This document shows positions 15,004-24,285 of a stretch of DNA of 64,000 bases, piece after piece. The stretch is taken from NCBI GenBank assembly GCA_910586985.1, contig CAJUKK010000004.1, forward strand, positions 1 to 64,000, given 5' to 3'. The DNA is from an uncultured Christensenellaceae bacterium (lineage in GTDB: Bacteria; Bacillota; Clostridia; Christensenellales; Borkfalkiaceae). The notes under the pieces were generated by a model. It had not been told where the DNA came from and ran no database searches. It worked only from the letters and a program-made list of their open reading frames with translations. The translations under genes were made by a program, and so were the position numbers. Numbering within the stretch: the stretch's first letter is position 1; every line of letters begins with the position of its first letter.

Positions 15004-15790
15004 TCACTGTCTCACATTTGTAATTGTAGCAACTTCCCCGTCACAGATGTTATAAGCGGACGGCATTTCGCACCAGGTGAGAAAGCCCAGCTCCTCAGCA
15101 TAGTAATAAAAATTCAAGTTCAAACTCTGTTTTTTTATTATTTTATCCTTGAATTTCAGCGTAATTTCCGGCTTGTCCGCTTTTACATACAGCGTTTCAA
15201 TATAGCCGTATATGCTACGGTTAATCACGTCGGACTACAATGAATAATTCTCTATATAGTCCTCGTCGAAAGACTTTATCCATACGCTGCCCTATATTCC
15301 CGAATTTGGGTAATAATAACAGGCGAACTGCTCTCCCATCCGGCTCTGCTTGCCACGTGGTACCGCCGTCTCCATAATATCGAAACAGCGCACGACGGGC
15401 ACGTTCTTTTCGCGAATCAAATAGTCGGTAATATCGATCGAGAACGGCGCAACCCCGCCCTTGTGCGTAACCGCGCGAATCCCGTTTACCCACACGTCCG
15501 TTTCATAGTCCGAGACGTTAAAGCAAAGTAAAGCACGCTTGCCCGCATTTGCCTTTTCGATCAAAACGTGCGGCGATACCAAATAATATCGCGCACCGCT
15601 ATATCGTTTATCCCGCTTGCGGGATACTCATACAAAAGGGCACGATAATCTTTTTGTCGAGTTCTTTATCTCCACGCCACCAACCATACACCGAGCTTAC
15701 ATTTTTATCGTCAAATGCAAAATCCCGTTCGCCGTTTAAGCTAAGCCAATGCTCTCTTCAAAACTGCGGACGGGAGTATTCGGTTTTTTG
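15004..15790 (-). pseudogene. GH2 family glycosidase, decayed and truncated
   Basis: In pieces, the minus strand encodes a GH2 sugar-binding domain: SRPQF then REHWLSLNGERDFAFDD, YGWWRGDKELDKKIIVPF, YEYPASGINDIAV, and SDYETDVWVNGIRAVTHKGG. Lesions include TGA at 15758-15760, at least two frameshifts (near 15630 and 15565), no start codon, and loss of the whole catalytic TIM barrel. It follows the GH31 gene by 3 bp, so it was the last gene of the glycan operon. Confidence 0.8.
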
Positions 15791-15792
15791 TT

Positions 15793-18303
15793 TTACAAAT
15801 AGAACTTGATTTCGTACTCTTTGTTTACATCGGTTTTAATTGGTACACAAATCACATCGCCGTCGGACGCGTCGGTGTCTGCATTCAAAGGGAACGAAAA
15901 TCCGTTCTTCTGTGTCTTCATAAATCCGAATTCTGCGCCGTTGACCGTGACTTTCCGAACGCTTTCCGCGCCCTTCAATAAGTGATATTTGAGCATAATA
16001 TCGCGATGGTCTAAACATTTCTCGCCATGAAAAGACCCTTGCGCGGCGTGGAGTTTTACAATAAAGGCGTTGCAATTTTCACAATAGTATGCCTCATAAG
16101 CGCTCTTTCGGAATTGCCCCAACTGATATGCCGTCGTTTCGGTGTCGTCCTCGTATAAATACCCTTCATCCGAGGCGTCCTTATCGGGATAAAAATCGTA
16201 GACGAGCTTATCCCATTTTTGCCATTTGGTATTTCTTGCCTCGTGCGCAAGCGGCAGAAGCGCGCCCAAACGCACGAACAAGGGCATTTTACGCAAAGCA
16301 TATTCGCGTGCGACCATCTTTCCGCCCGAATAGATTTTGCCCGTAAACGCGTCGAGCCATTTGCCTTTGGGAAGATACACCTTCCTTTCCGTTTCGCTTT
16401 GCACTTCCTTGGCGCACAATACACAGCTTGCTTCTCCGCCCGCCTGAAAGTATTCGATCTTGATTTTATGTTCTTCGTTCGCGCTCACTTCGCAGAGCGG
16501 GAAAAGCAACATGGAGTGCAGAGTTTTATCCTCTAAGACTTTTTTTCCGTCCACCCAAACGGTTGCGCCATCGTCGCACTTGATGTAAAGCCGCGTTGTT
16601 TTGTGAAACCGTAAAGTCGTTTCAAATCTCGCGGAAAAATTGTAGACGGGCACCCCGTTTTCGGGCGATACGTGGTTGAGTATCATTTCAAGCGTTTTCC
16701 ACGTTGTCCGCTTGATCGGCTCCCCTTTCAACTCGGTTCCGTCGTAGAAAGTCGCCTGTACCGAAGATTTATAATTTTCGCTTGCAACAAGCGCGGGATA
16801 AGTGCCCCCGATCGGCGCAATCAGCAGATTATTCCCGAGCATATACTCGTCGTTCAGTGCGGTCGCTTTTTTATCTTTCGGGTATTCGAAACCGAGCGAT
16901 TTAAATATCGGTTCTCCCGTTTCATATGCGTTGTACGCGTTCTTATAGATAATCGGAAGCAAGCGATAGCGCAGATTGTTATACTCGCGCACGATATCCA
17001 AGGTTTCCCCGTCGTACACCCACGGCTCACGCGTACGCTCTACGGTGTTAGTGCAGTGCGGGCGAAACACGGGCGAAAGCGTTCCGTACTGCATCCAACG
17101 GATAAAGCCCTCCTTATCGGGATTGCCCAGATGTCCGCCGCAATCGGAATTGACATATGGAACGCAGTTATTCGTGCATTTGATAAGCGTATCGACTTCC
17201 TGTGCAAGCGCGTCGGGTTCGCTGACAATATCCCCCGTCCATTGCACGGAATAGCGGTGCGACGCGCTGTCCGTAATGCACATATAATTTCCGTTGATCA
17301 CGTTCACCGCATTCCCCATGATGACGGGACGGCGGTAAACTTCTTTACTGCCCGCCTGTTTTTGATTAAAATTCCGCGTTGTGTCTTGATATAAATACAA
17401 TCCCAACGTTTCCCAATAGATATTTTTCGAGGGCGAAACAAGGTGCGTCGTCCAGTTCCGATCATACCACCATATATCAAGTCCTATTTCCATTAAGGCT
17501 TGCAGGTTTCTTTCACGGTATTCGATTTCTTCGGGCGCGAAAACGGGCGCGCCGTCAACAGGTTCGGGGTGATCGTTAAAGCAAACCTCTACCCCGTGTT
17601 CGTGCGCAAAATCCAAAAAACGTTTCATATCGGGGAACAGCTTTGTATTGATATCGTATCCCCAACCATCTTTACAATCCCGCCAATCGGTATCGATTAC
17701 CATAACGTCCAAAGGTACGTCGTATTTTTCATAGTCGAGAATCAACTGTTTCGCCTCTTTTTCCGAATAAGCATAGTATTTGCTGTTCCATCCGCCGAGC
17801 ACGGAAAGACGCACGAGTTCGTTCCTTCCCGTAAGCTCCACATAGAGCTTGCGCAACCGTTTCACGTCGCCGCCGCAGAGTAATAAATAGATATCTTCGA
17901 CGTTCTCTTCGACGACATATTCGCCCTTTCTTTCCACCGAATAGCCGCCCTCGGGAACGATAATTCTCGGCGTATCCGAAAGCGCGAACACCTCGGGCGT
18001 TTTACCGAGCGGCGGTAATTCTCCGCTATTTTGTTGCTTTCTGTATGTATAAACTTTTCTGCCGTTCTTTTCGAGTCGCACGCCCTTCAAGCTCTTCGCG
18101 TTCTCGGGAAGATATAATTCGTAATCCCCGAAACAAACTACATCCGTTTCTTGCGTATAAGAAACGCCGCCTGTGTAATCTGTTCTGCTTGGAATGAAAA
18201 ACGTGTTTTCATCGCAGAATTTTCCGTTCTTCCCGTACTCGATTCGGACAATATTTTCGCTTAAAAGCTGCACGCGGATATTGCCGTAAATGACTTGTTC
18301 CAT
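15793..18303 (-). CDS. GH31 glycoside hydrolase with PA14 insert
   Basis: 836 aa; SD AAGGAG, ATG. No signal peptide, so cytoplasmic. GH31 core with nucleophile D281 (DIWWYDRNW) and acid/base D358 (QWTGD); the metal-free barrel motifs GGWNSKYYAY and DTDWRDCKDGWGYD also fit. A PA14-like lectin module is inserted in the C-terminal beta domains at about 545-640 (LYIKCDDGATVWVDGKKV). GH31 covers alpha-glucosidases, alpha-xylosidases and others; with GH43 and GH3 neighbours an alpha-xylosidase on xyloglucan-like oligomers is possible, but specificity is not readable here. It is 9 nt after the GH3 stop. Confidence 0.88.
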   Translation of the reverse strand: MEQVIYGNIRVQLLSENIVRIEYGKNGKFCDENTFFIPSRTDYTGGVSYTQETDVVCFGDYELYLPENAKSLKGVRLEKNGRKVYTYRKQQNSGELPPLGKTPEVFALSDTPRIIVPEGGYSVERKGEYVVEENVEDIYLLLCGGDVKRLRKLYVELTGRNELVRLSVLGGWNSKYYAYSEKEAKQLILDYEKYDVPLDVMVIDTDWRDCKDGWGYDINTKLFPDMKRFLDFAHEHGVEVCFNDHPEPVDGAPVFAPEEIEYRERNLQALMEIGLDIWWYDRNWTTHLVSPSKNIYWETLGLYLYQDTTRNFNQKQAGSKEVYRRPVIMGNAVNVINGNYMCITDSASHRYSVQWTGDIVSEPDALAQEVDTLIKCTNNCVPYVNSDCGGHLGNPDKEGFIRWMQYGTLSPVFRPHCTNTVERTREPWVYDGETLDIVREYNNLRYRLLPIIYKNAYNAYETGEPIFKSLGFEYPKDKKATALNDEYMLGNNLLIAPIGGTYPALVASENYKSSVQATFYDGTELKGEPIKRTTWKTLEMILNHVSPENGVPVYNFSARFETTLRFHKTTRLYIKCDDGATVWVDGKKVLEDKTLHSMLLFPLCEVSANEEHKIKIEYFQAGGEASCVLCAKEVQSETERKVYLPKGKWLDAFTGKIYSGGKMVAREYALRKMPLFVRLGALLPLAHEARNTKWQKWDKLVYDFYPDKDASDEGYLYEDDTETTAYQLGQFRKSAYEAYYCENCNAFIVKLHAAQGSFHGEKCLDHRDIMLKYHLLKGAESVRKVTVNGAEFGFMKTQKNGFSFPLNADTDASDGDVICVPIKTDVNKEYEIKFYL

Positions 18304-18312
18304 GCTTTCTCC

Positions 18313-20319
18313 TTACAAAACGGTGAGTTCTTCGTTCTTTATTTTTACTTTTGCGGAAAGCCGTTCGTCTGCACACGACGCACCGATAATAATTTCGTAA
18401 ACGCCGTCCTCGATTTTCCACCCATTCGTCGCCGTTGACCAATATTCAAACGCGTGACGGTCAAGTTTTACACAAACATTTTCCGTTTTGCCCGCCTTAA
18501 CAAGCATTTTCGCAAAGCCTTTCAGCTCCTTATACGGGCGGTAGACGTAAGAGCTCATTGCCCGCACGTAAATTTGCGAAACCTCTTTTCCGTCGATTTC
18601 CGAGGTATTTTCGATCCCGAAGTTCACTTCTACTTTGTCTCCCGATTTTTTCAGAGTAAGATTTTTATAAGCAAACTCCGAATAACTCATTCCGTGCCCG
18701 AACGGGAACAGGACGGGCACGCCGTATGTATCGTAATATCTGTACCCCACATCAAGCCCCTCTTCGTAACGCGTAATTTTGGTATCGGCATAACCCTTTG
18801 AAACAGGGGTGTCTTCGTAACAAAGCGGAAATGTTTCGGAAAGTTTTCCGCTCGGGTTGACCTTGCCCGTAAGCACGTTTGCGATCGCCTCTCCGCCCAT
18901 TTCTCCGGGGAAACCGACGTATACGACCGCCGCGACCTCGTCGACCCATTCGCTCATATCGACGGGCGAGCCAGCAAACAGCACGACCACCGTGTTTTTA
19001 TTGACTGCCGCCGTATCGAGAATGGTGCGCTCCTGCGCATCGTAAAGCCGCATAGTCTGTTTATCGCCACCCTCGCTTTCGAGGTGCGCGCCCGTGCCCG
19101 CAAACACGAGGTTTACGTCACTCATTGCCGCGTTGTCTACGGCGTTTCCGGGAATCATGAACGAACTATCCACCCCGTCCTCGGAAAAAGCAGGCTCATA
19201 GCAAACCGCCCCGCCGTGTACGCGCTTCATGATTTCAAGCATATCGAACATGGGCGTGATACGCTCTACCCAGCCTGATCCGCCGCCACAGATCAACTCG
19301 GGTTTCTTGCGGTTATAAGCGCACGGGCGGGCGAACCAACCGCACATGGAGAGGCTCTGCCCATTTTCAAGCGGCAAAACGCCGTTATTCTTTAAGAGAA
19401 CGATGCCCTCTTCCTCTGCTTTTTTCGTAAAGGCAATGCGCTCTGCCTGCGTAAACTTGCGCTTCTTGCCCTTTTGCATATCTTTACAGCGGTAGACTAA
19501 ATCGAGGACGCGCTGAGCGCAGACGTCGATTTCTTCGTCCGTGATTTTGCCCGCCTTGTAGTCCGCAATCAAAGTCTCGTAATGTTCGGGGTGATACGGC
19601 ATTTCGAGATCGCACCCCGCTTTTGCCGCCGCCGTTCTGTCCCTCACCGCATCCCAATCGGACATAATCAGTCCGTCGAACCCGTATTCTTTCCTTAAAA
19701 CGTCGTAGCCCTTTTTGTACTCCGAGCCGTAAATGCCGTTGATACGGTTGTAGCTTGACATCAAAGAAACGGGCTTTGCTTCCATAGCGATTTCGAACGG
19801 CTTATAATAGATTTCGCGCAAAGTGCGTTCGTCCACCTCGCTCGACTGCTGTAAGCGGTTGTATTCAAGGTTGTTGCAACAGAAGTGCTTGACGCACGCG
19901 CCCGCGCCCTGCGATTGCAATGCCGAAATATATTCTCTTGCCATGACGCCCGCTAAATAGGGATCTTCCGAGAGATATTCGAAGTTGCGCCCGCACAGAG
20001 GCGAACGCTTAATATTCACTCCCGGTCCGAGCAAAATATCCGCTCCGTAATCGAGGCAGTCATCCGCCACGCATTCGGCGTAAGTACGCACCGTCTCCAA
20101 ATCCCAAGTGTTACCGAGCATTTGAAGCGAGGGGTAGGAAACGGACGGTTTTACGCCGTCCCAGCTTTCGGGATTTACGGGCATCCTCACGCCCATGCTT
20201 GCATCCGTCACGCGCACGAAAGGCAGCTTGCCGTCAAAATCGCAGGTGTGCCAACAGTCTTTGCCGCAGATGAGGCGCAATTTTTCTTCCGTCGTTAAGT
20301 CTTTGAGTGTCTTTTTCAT
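18313..20319 (-). CDS. GH3 beta-glycosidase
   Basis: 668 aa from the ATG at 20319, chosen for GGAG 9 nt upstream; an in-frame ATG at 20337 lacks an SD. (Alpha/beta)8 domain with KHFCCNN (about 144-150) and the catalytic nucleophile D221 in GLIMSDWDA. An alpha/beta sandwich follows, then a C-terminal fibronectin III-like domain (EVSQIYVRAM). No signal peptide, so it hydrolyses imported oligosaccharides. Beta-glucosidase or beta-xylosidase cannot be told apart by eye. Confidence 0.9.
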   Translation of the reverse strand: MKKTLKDLTTEEKLRLICGKDCWHTCDFDGKLPFVRVTDASMGVRMPVNPESWDGVKPSVSYPSLQMLGNTWDLETVRTYAECVADDCLDYGADILLGPGVNIKRSPLCGRNFEYLSEDPYLAGVMAREYISALQSQGAGACVKHFCCNNLEYNRLQQSSEVDERTLREIYYKPFEIAMEAKPVSLMSSYNRINGIYGSEYKKGYDVLRKEYGFDGLIMSDWDAVRDRTAAAKAGCDLEMPYHPEHYETLIADYKAGKITDEEIDVCAQRVLDLVYRCKDMQKGKKRKFTQAERIAFTKKAEEEGIVLLKNNGVLPLENGQSLSMCGWFARPCAYNRKKPELICGGGSGWVERITPMFDMLEIMKRVHGGAVCYEPAFSEDGVDSSFMIPGNAVDNAAMSDVNLVFAGTGAHLESEGGDKQTMRLYDAQERTILDTAAVNKNTVVVLFAGSPVDMSEWVDEVAAVVYVGFPGEMGGEAIANVLTGKVNPSGKLSETFPLCYEDTPVSKGYADTKITRYEEGLDVGYRYYDTYGVPVLFPFGHGMSYSEFAYKNLTLKKSGDKVEVNFGIENTSEIDGKEVSQIYVRAMSSYVYRPYKELKGFAKMLVKAGKTENVCVKLDRHAFEYWSTATNGWKIEDGVYEIIIGASCADERLSAKVKIKNEELTVL

Positions 20320-20401
20320 TTTGTTTTCTCCGTCCATTTATAGAAGTTCCGCACCGTTCACTGAAAAAACGGTGCGGATTCCGCTTTTTTTAATAAAGTT
20401 T

Positions 20402-21358
20402 TTATTCTTTTCCGCCGCCGAAAGAAATGCCCTCGATGAAGAATTTCTGACAGCCGATATACAGTGCAACCAACGGAAGCATAGACATAAGTGCCGTCGC
20501 GCACTGGAAATTGTAATCCCCCTCTTCGGACGTGGACAGATACGCAATCAGTTGTTGCAAAGAAAGCTGCAACGTCCACAATTCGTCGTTATCGTTCAAG
20601 TACAACAAAGCGCCCGAATAGTTGTTGTAGCCGCCGACGAATCCGAAGATAAACTGCGCCACGAGCGCGGGCTTCGAAAGCGGAATAATGATCGAGAAGA
20701 ACACCCGCCAGAATCCCATGCCGTCGATTTCGGCGGCTTCGATGATTTCCTTGTTGATCCCCTCGACGTAGGGGCGCAGGAAAAACACCGTACCCGCGCC
20801 TGCAAACAGCCCCGGAACAATCAACGGCAGTACTGCGGCTCCGCCCTCCGTCCAGCCGATATTCTGATAGAACATGTATCCCACGAATCCGAACGCGCCC
20901 AAGGGAATAAACATGAGGGACACGGTGATAATAAACAGCAGATTTTTGCACGGGAAGTTATAGCGTGCATAGACGTACGCTACGAGGAGCGACTGGATCA
21001 GCATGGAGAACAGCGGAATGAGCGTGATCCACATGGTGTTAAAGAATCCGCGAAGAAGGGACGAAACGCCGTTATACATGAACGGGTCGTCCGTGAACAG
21101 TCTTTTATACCCTTCAAAGGACGGGCTCGACGGGAACCAGATATACCCTTCTGCCGCGCCGTATTCTGCATTCGTTGTAAGGGAAGTAACGATAATTACG
21201 AGGAAGGGCGCCAAAATCCATAAGCTGTACAAAATGAGTATGGCATAAACTGCAATTCGCGAGATGATTACTCCTTTGCTGTTTTTCTGCTTTTGCGCGA
21301 CAGGCGCTTTCGTTCCGGGATTCGTTTGTGAAATCTCTTGCTGTAAAACTTCTTCCAT
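20402..21358 (-). CDS. Sugar ABC transporter permease, MalG/UgpE-like
   Basis: 318 aa from the ATG at 21358; its SD (GGAGGAGG) lies in the last codons of the other permease, 1 nt upstream. Six membrane helices and the EAA loop (EAAEIDGMGFWRVFFSIIIP) that docks on the ATPase. Second half of the permease pair. No ATPase gene is in the locus, as in CUT1 systems using a shared MsmX-type ATPase. Confidence 0.9.
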   Translation of the reverse strand: MEEVLQQEISQTNPGTKAPVAQKQKNSKGVIISRIAVYAILILYSLWILAPFLVIIVTSLTTNAEYGAAEGYIWFPSSPSFEGYKRLFTDDPFMYNGVSSLLRGFFNTMWITLIPLFSMLIQSLLVAYVYARYNFPCKNLLFIITVSLMFIPLGAFGFVGYMFYQNIGWTEGGAAVLPLIVPGLFAGAGTVFFLRPYVEGINKEIIEAAEIDGMGFWRVFFSIIIPLSKPALVAQFIFGFVGGYNNYSGALLYLNDNDELWTLQLSLQQLIAYLSTSEEGDYNFQCATALMSMLPLVALYIGCQKFFIEGISFGGGKE

Positions 21359-21359
21359 T

Positions 21360-22334
21360 TTAGCCCTCCTCCGAAACTTTATTGCGCCATTTGATAATGG
21401 GGTAAGTGATTGCAAAGGTCACGGCAAACAAGAACCAACTTGCGACCGCCGCGATCTCCATATCGCCGTCCGAAACGCCCCTCAGGTAGATGAAGTAGTT
21501 TACGGTTAGCCCCGCATTTTCGGGTCCTGCAACACCCGTCCACTGCACAGGCGCGAGGACGAGCACCGAATCGAACACGCCGAGACCCGTTGTAATGCCG
21601 GCAAGCACAAGAAAGAGCGTAACCGATTTGATGCCCGGCAGCGTGATATACCAAAATTTCTGAAAGCCGTTCGCGCCGTCCAGATCCGCCGCCTCGTAGA
21701 GCGTGGGACTGATATTTTTGAGCGCCGCTTTGAACATGACGATACCGTACGCGGGCGCCTGCCACAAAATGGTGATATAAATACACCACGTTAAGCGATA
21801 CGGGTGACTTTCGTCGTTGAGCCATTTGATATTCGAGCCGAAAATCGAATTGAGAACGCCGAGCTTATCCCCGTGGAATATCCACGACCACATGATTGCG
21901 ATTGCAACGGTGGAGCAGATATACGGTATAAAGAACAGCACCTGCATCGCCTTTGCGCCCTTGGTCTTTTTTTCGAGTAGCACCGCAATGACGAGCGCGA
22001 TCGCAAGCGTTACGAACTGCGCGCTTGCAAGCCAAATCGTGATGCCCCACGCTTTCCAAAAAGACTTGTCGGTAAACACCGTGCCGAAATTGAGAAAGTT
22101 GTTCCAACGCATGGTATCGAGCATATTGTCGTCCATTTCCGTGAACATGGAGATAAACGACAGCACGACGGGCATACCGTTAAAGATGAAGAACGCAACG
22201 ATCGGAATAAGCGCGATTCCGAAACACATCCAATGGACGGGCTTCCACTTCTTCTTTTTGGGTTTCCCGTTCTTTACGGAGACCGCCGCCGCGTTTTGCG
22301 GCGACGTTGCCTCTTTCGTAAGGATCTCTTCCAT
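21360..22334 (-). CDS. Sugar ABC transporter permease, MalF/UgpA-like
   Basis: 324 aa. A basic cytoplasmic N-terminus (NGKPKKKKWKPVHW) is followed by six membrane helices. The EAA loop reads EAADLDGANGFQKFWYITLP. Its ATG overlaps the stop of the binding-protein gene by one base (TAATG), so translation is coupled. Confidence 0.9.
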   Translation of the reverse strand: MEEILTKEATSPQNAAAVSVKNGKPKKKKWKPVHWMCFGIALIPIVAFFIFNGMPVVLSFISMFTEMDDNMLDTMRWNNFLNFGTVFTDKSFWKAWGITIWLASAQFVTLAIALVIAVLLEKKTKGAKAMQVLFFIPYICSTVAIAIMWSWIFHGDKLGVLNSIFGSNIKWLNDESHPYRLTWCIYITILWQAPAYGIVMFKAALKNISPTLYEAADLDGANGFQKFWYITLPGIKSVTLFLVLAGITTGLGVFDSVLVLAPVQWTGVAGPENAGLTVNYFIYLRGVSDGDMEIAAVASWFLFAVTFAITYPIIKWRNKVSEEG

Positions 22335-24220
22335 TAACGTATCCCCTTGATCACACAGTACATATTATTGAGTGCGGTTTTCGCGGTTGCGCCGTTTGCC
22401 TCTGTAAACGCGCTTAACGTCATGGTTCCCTTGCGCACGCTGCCGTTAAAGTCGTTGGACCAATCTCTTACCCACTTGCCGCCTTCGAAATAACCCCAGT
22501 CGCCTCTGCCGGCGTTCACGGACATTTTGGCGACAGCATACAGATTCTTGCCGTGGGCGACGTCCTCGTTGCCAATATAATCGTTGCTGAACAGCGTTTT
22601 TGCCGCTACGGGCGCAAGCGTTTTGGTATAGGCGATATACTTTTGCCCTTCGGTTGCCACCCAACTGATGAAGTTCCAAGCCGCTTGATACTTTTCGGGA
22701 TCGGAGCAGGCGGGAATCACAAGCCCCTGCGAAATGCTCGCCGTAGAACTGTTTCCGATGATCTTCGCGCTGCCTACAACTTTTATATCGCCCGTATACA
22801 CCTCGCCGTCGTACGTTTCACCGATGACCTTGAGATATTCGTTGCCGAATCCGTTTCCGCCATCGTAATAGACGCTGCCGCCCTCGTATTCGCGGTAGGT
22901 CTCGGGCAAGCAAATGTTAAATTCGGACTTATTCTCTTTGTTGACAATACTTTCGGGCGTACCGCGCACCATGGCAATCTGCGAGGTGTTAAAGAAGTTA
23001 TCCGCCGAACCCGTTTCGGGCGTAGCCACGCCGTAGCCCTTGAAATCGCCGTCCACCGTCTTATCCGTTGTCACCTGCAACGAAACATATTCTTTCACGG
23101 CGTTGTACTGCGATTCAATCGCGTAAATGTTTTCGGGCTTCGGGTTTGCGTTTTCGATTCCATTCACTCTGTCCTCGTAGCGGACGATCTCTCCTGCATT
23201 GTAAATGACGCCGTTGATGAGAGTATTGTCTTCCGTGACGATATAATTCGGACGCTCATCCATGAGCGTAAAGTCGTAATCGGCGCCGTTGAAACCCATG
23301 ACGTCGCCGCCGACCGACCATCCGTAGTTGAACCAGTACTCCGAACAAAAGCCGTACGTCGAGGTCGAGGAAGAATTGTATTCCTTGGTGAAATATTTGA
23401 AGAGATAACGCTGCTCTTCCCAGTTCATGCCGATGCAGTCGTTGAATACTTTATACACCGTTCTGCCGTCCAAAGTCTGAGACGACGTTGCCCCCGTGAA
23501 CGGCGCATTTTTATATTCGGCATAGCCGTGAGGTTTAATCGACGAGCCGTGCTCGGCGTTGTAGGCGTCAAGCTCCTCTTCGGGAACGGAAATGAGATTG
23601 ATTCCCTGCTCCGTAAAAAGCGTTTTATTGTACCAGTTAAAGTGCGCGTTCGTGCCGTAAGGAACGCCGAGGAGTCTCTGCCCCGCGCCCACGACGTGCT
23701 TTTGCTGTCCCGCACCCTGCTTTGCGTCCTTGTTGTAGGTCATTCGCCACCAGTTGAGCGTACTCTCGGAGATCGTATTCTTTTGAAAATCCTCGTCCGC
23801 CGCCGCATAGTCCGTGAGGTCGAGGAAGTAACCGTTCGGCGCCTTGGTCGCGTCACGCTTGATTGCAAGCGTCTGGAAAGTCTCCTGCGAATCGTTCATG
23901 GCGACCACGTTGTACGCGTAATTCACGCTCTTTGTAAAGTAGCTTGCCGCGGGACTCGAAGCCCCTTTCTGCATTTTTGCCTGGACGTAGACTTTATCGG
24001 TATCATAGCCCGCGCCGTCGTTGTAGGCGGTGATGAGGTCGGTCCATGCCTTTTCGCTCGTTGCGTTCGCGTCGCAGTAAAATTTGATTACGGTACGGTC
24101 ACCGATTTCCTTTTCGCCGAGGTTATCTCCCGTTCCGCCGCCTCCGCAGCCCGCAAACACGCCGAGGGAAAGCATGGACGCAAGCCCCGTTGAAATTAAC
24201 GCTGTTTTTTTACCTTTCAT
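22334..24220 (-). CDS. Extracellular sugar-binding lipoprotein of the ABC transporter
   Basis: 628 aa from the ATG at 24220 (SD GGAGG, 7 nt upstream); the longer frame begins with non-signal residues and is rejected. Lipoprotein signal with lipobox LGVFAGC, C25. Family 1 solute-binding features follow, e.g. VIKFYCDANATSEKAWTDLI near 51 and YQAAWNFISWV near 540. At 628 aa it is longer than usual CUT1 binding proteins (400-450 aa), fitting a large oligosaccharide ligand. Confidence 0.88.
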   Translation of the reverse strand: MKGKKTALISTGLASMLSLGVFAGCGGGGTGDNLGEKEIGDRTVIKFYCDANATSEKAWTDLITAYNDGAGYDTDKVYVQAKMQKGASSPAASYFTKSVNYAYNVVAMNDSQETFQTLAIKRDATKAPNGYFLDLTDYAAADEDFQKNTISESTLNWWRMTYNKDAKQGAGQQKHVVGAGQRLLGVPYGTNAHFNWYNKTLFTEQGINLISVPEEELDAYNAEHGSSIKPHGYAEYKNAPFTGATSSQTLDGRTVYKVFNDCIGMNWEEQRYLFKYFTKEYNSSSTSTYGFCSEYWFNYGWSVGGDVMGFNGADYDFTLMDERPNYIVTEDNTLINGVIYNAGEIVRYEDRVNGIENANPKPENIYAIESQYNAVKEYVSLQVTTDKTVDGDFKGYGVATPETGSADNFFNTSQIAMVRGTPESIVNKENKSEFNICLPETYREYEGGSVYYDGGNGFGNEYLKVIGETYDGEVYTGDIKVVGSAKIIGNSSTASISQGLVIPACSDPEKYQAAWNFISWVATEGQKYIAYTKTLAPVAAKTLFSNDYIGNEDVAHGKNLYAVAKMSVNAGRGDWGYFEGGKWVRDWSNDFNGSVRKGTMTLSAFTEANGATAKTALNNMYCVIKGIR

Positions 24221-24285
24221 ATTTTTCCTCCTTGATTTAGGATCTTCTCCGCAAGGGCGTACCCTTGCGGAGAACATCTGCCCGG

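Noticed and set aside
20195..21223. 342-codon plus-strand open frame
   Set aside because: Opposite the GH3 start and permease genes; low-complexity charged translation.
22553..24193. 546-codon plus-strand open frame
   Set aside because: Antisense shadow of the sugar-binding lipoprotein gene; Arg/Val-rich composition, no SD, no motif.
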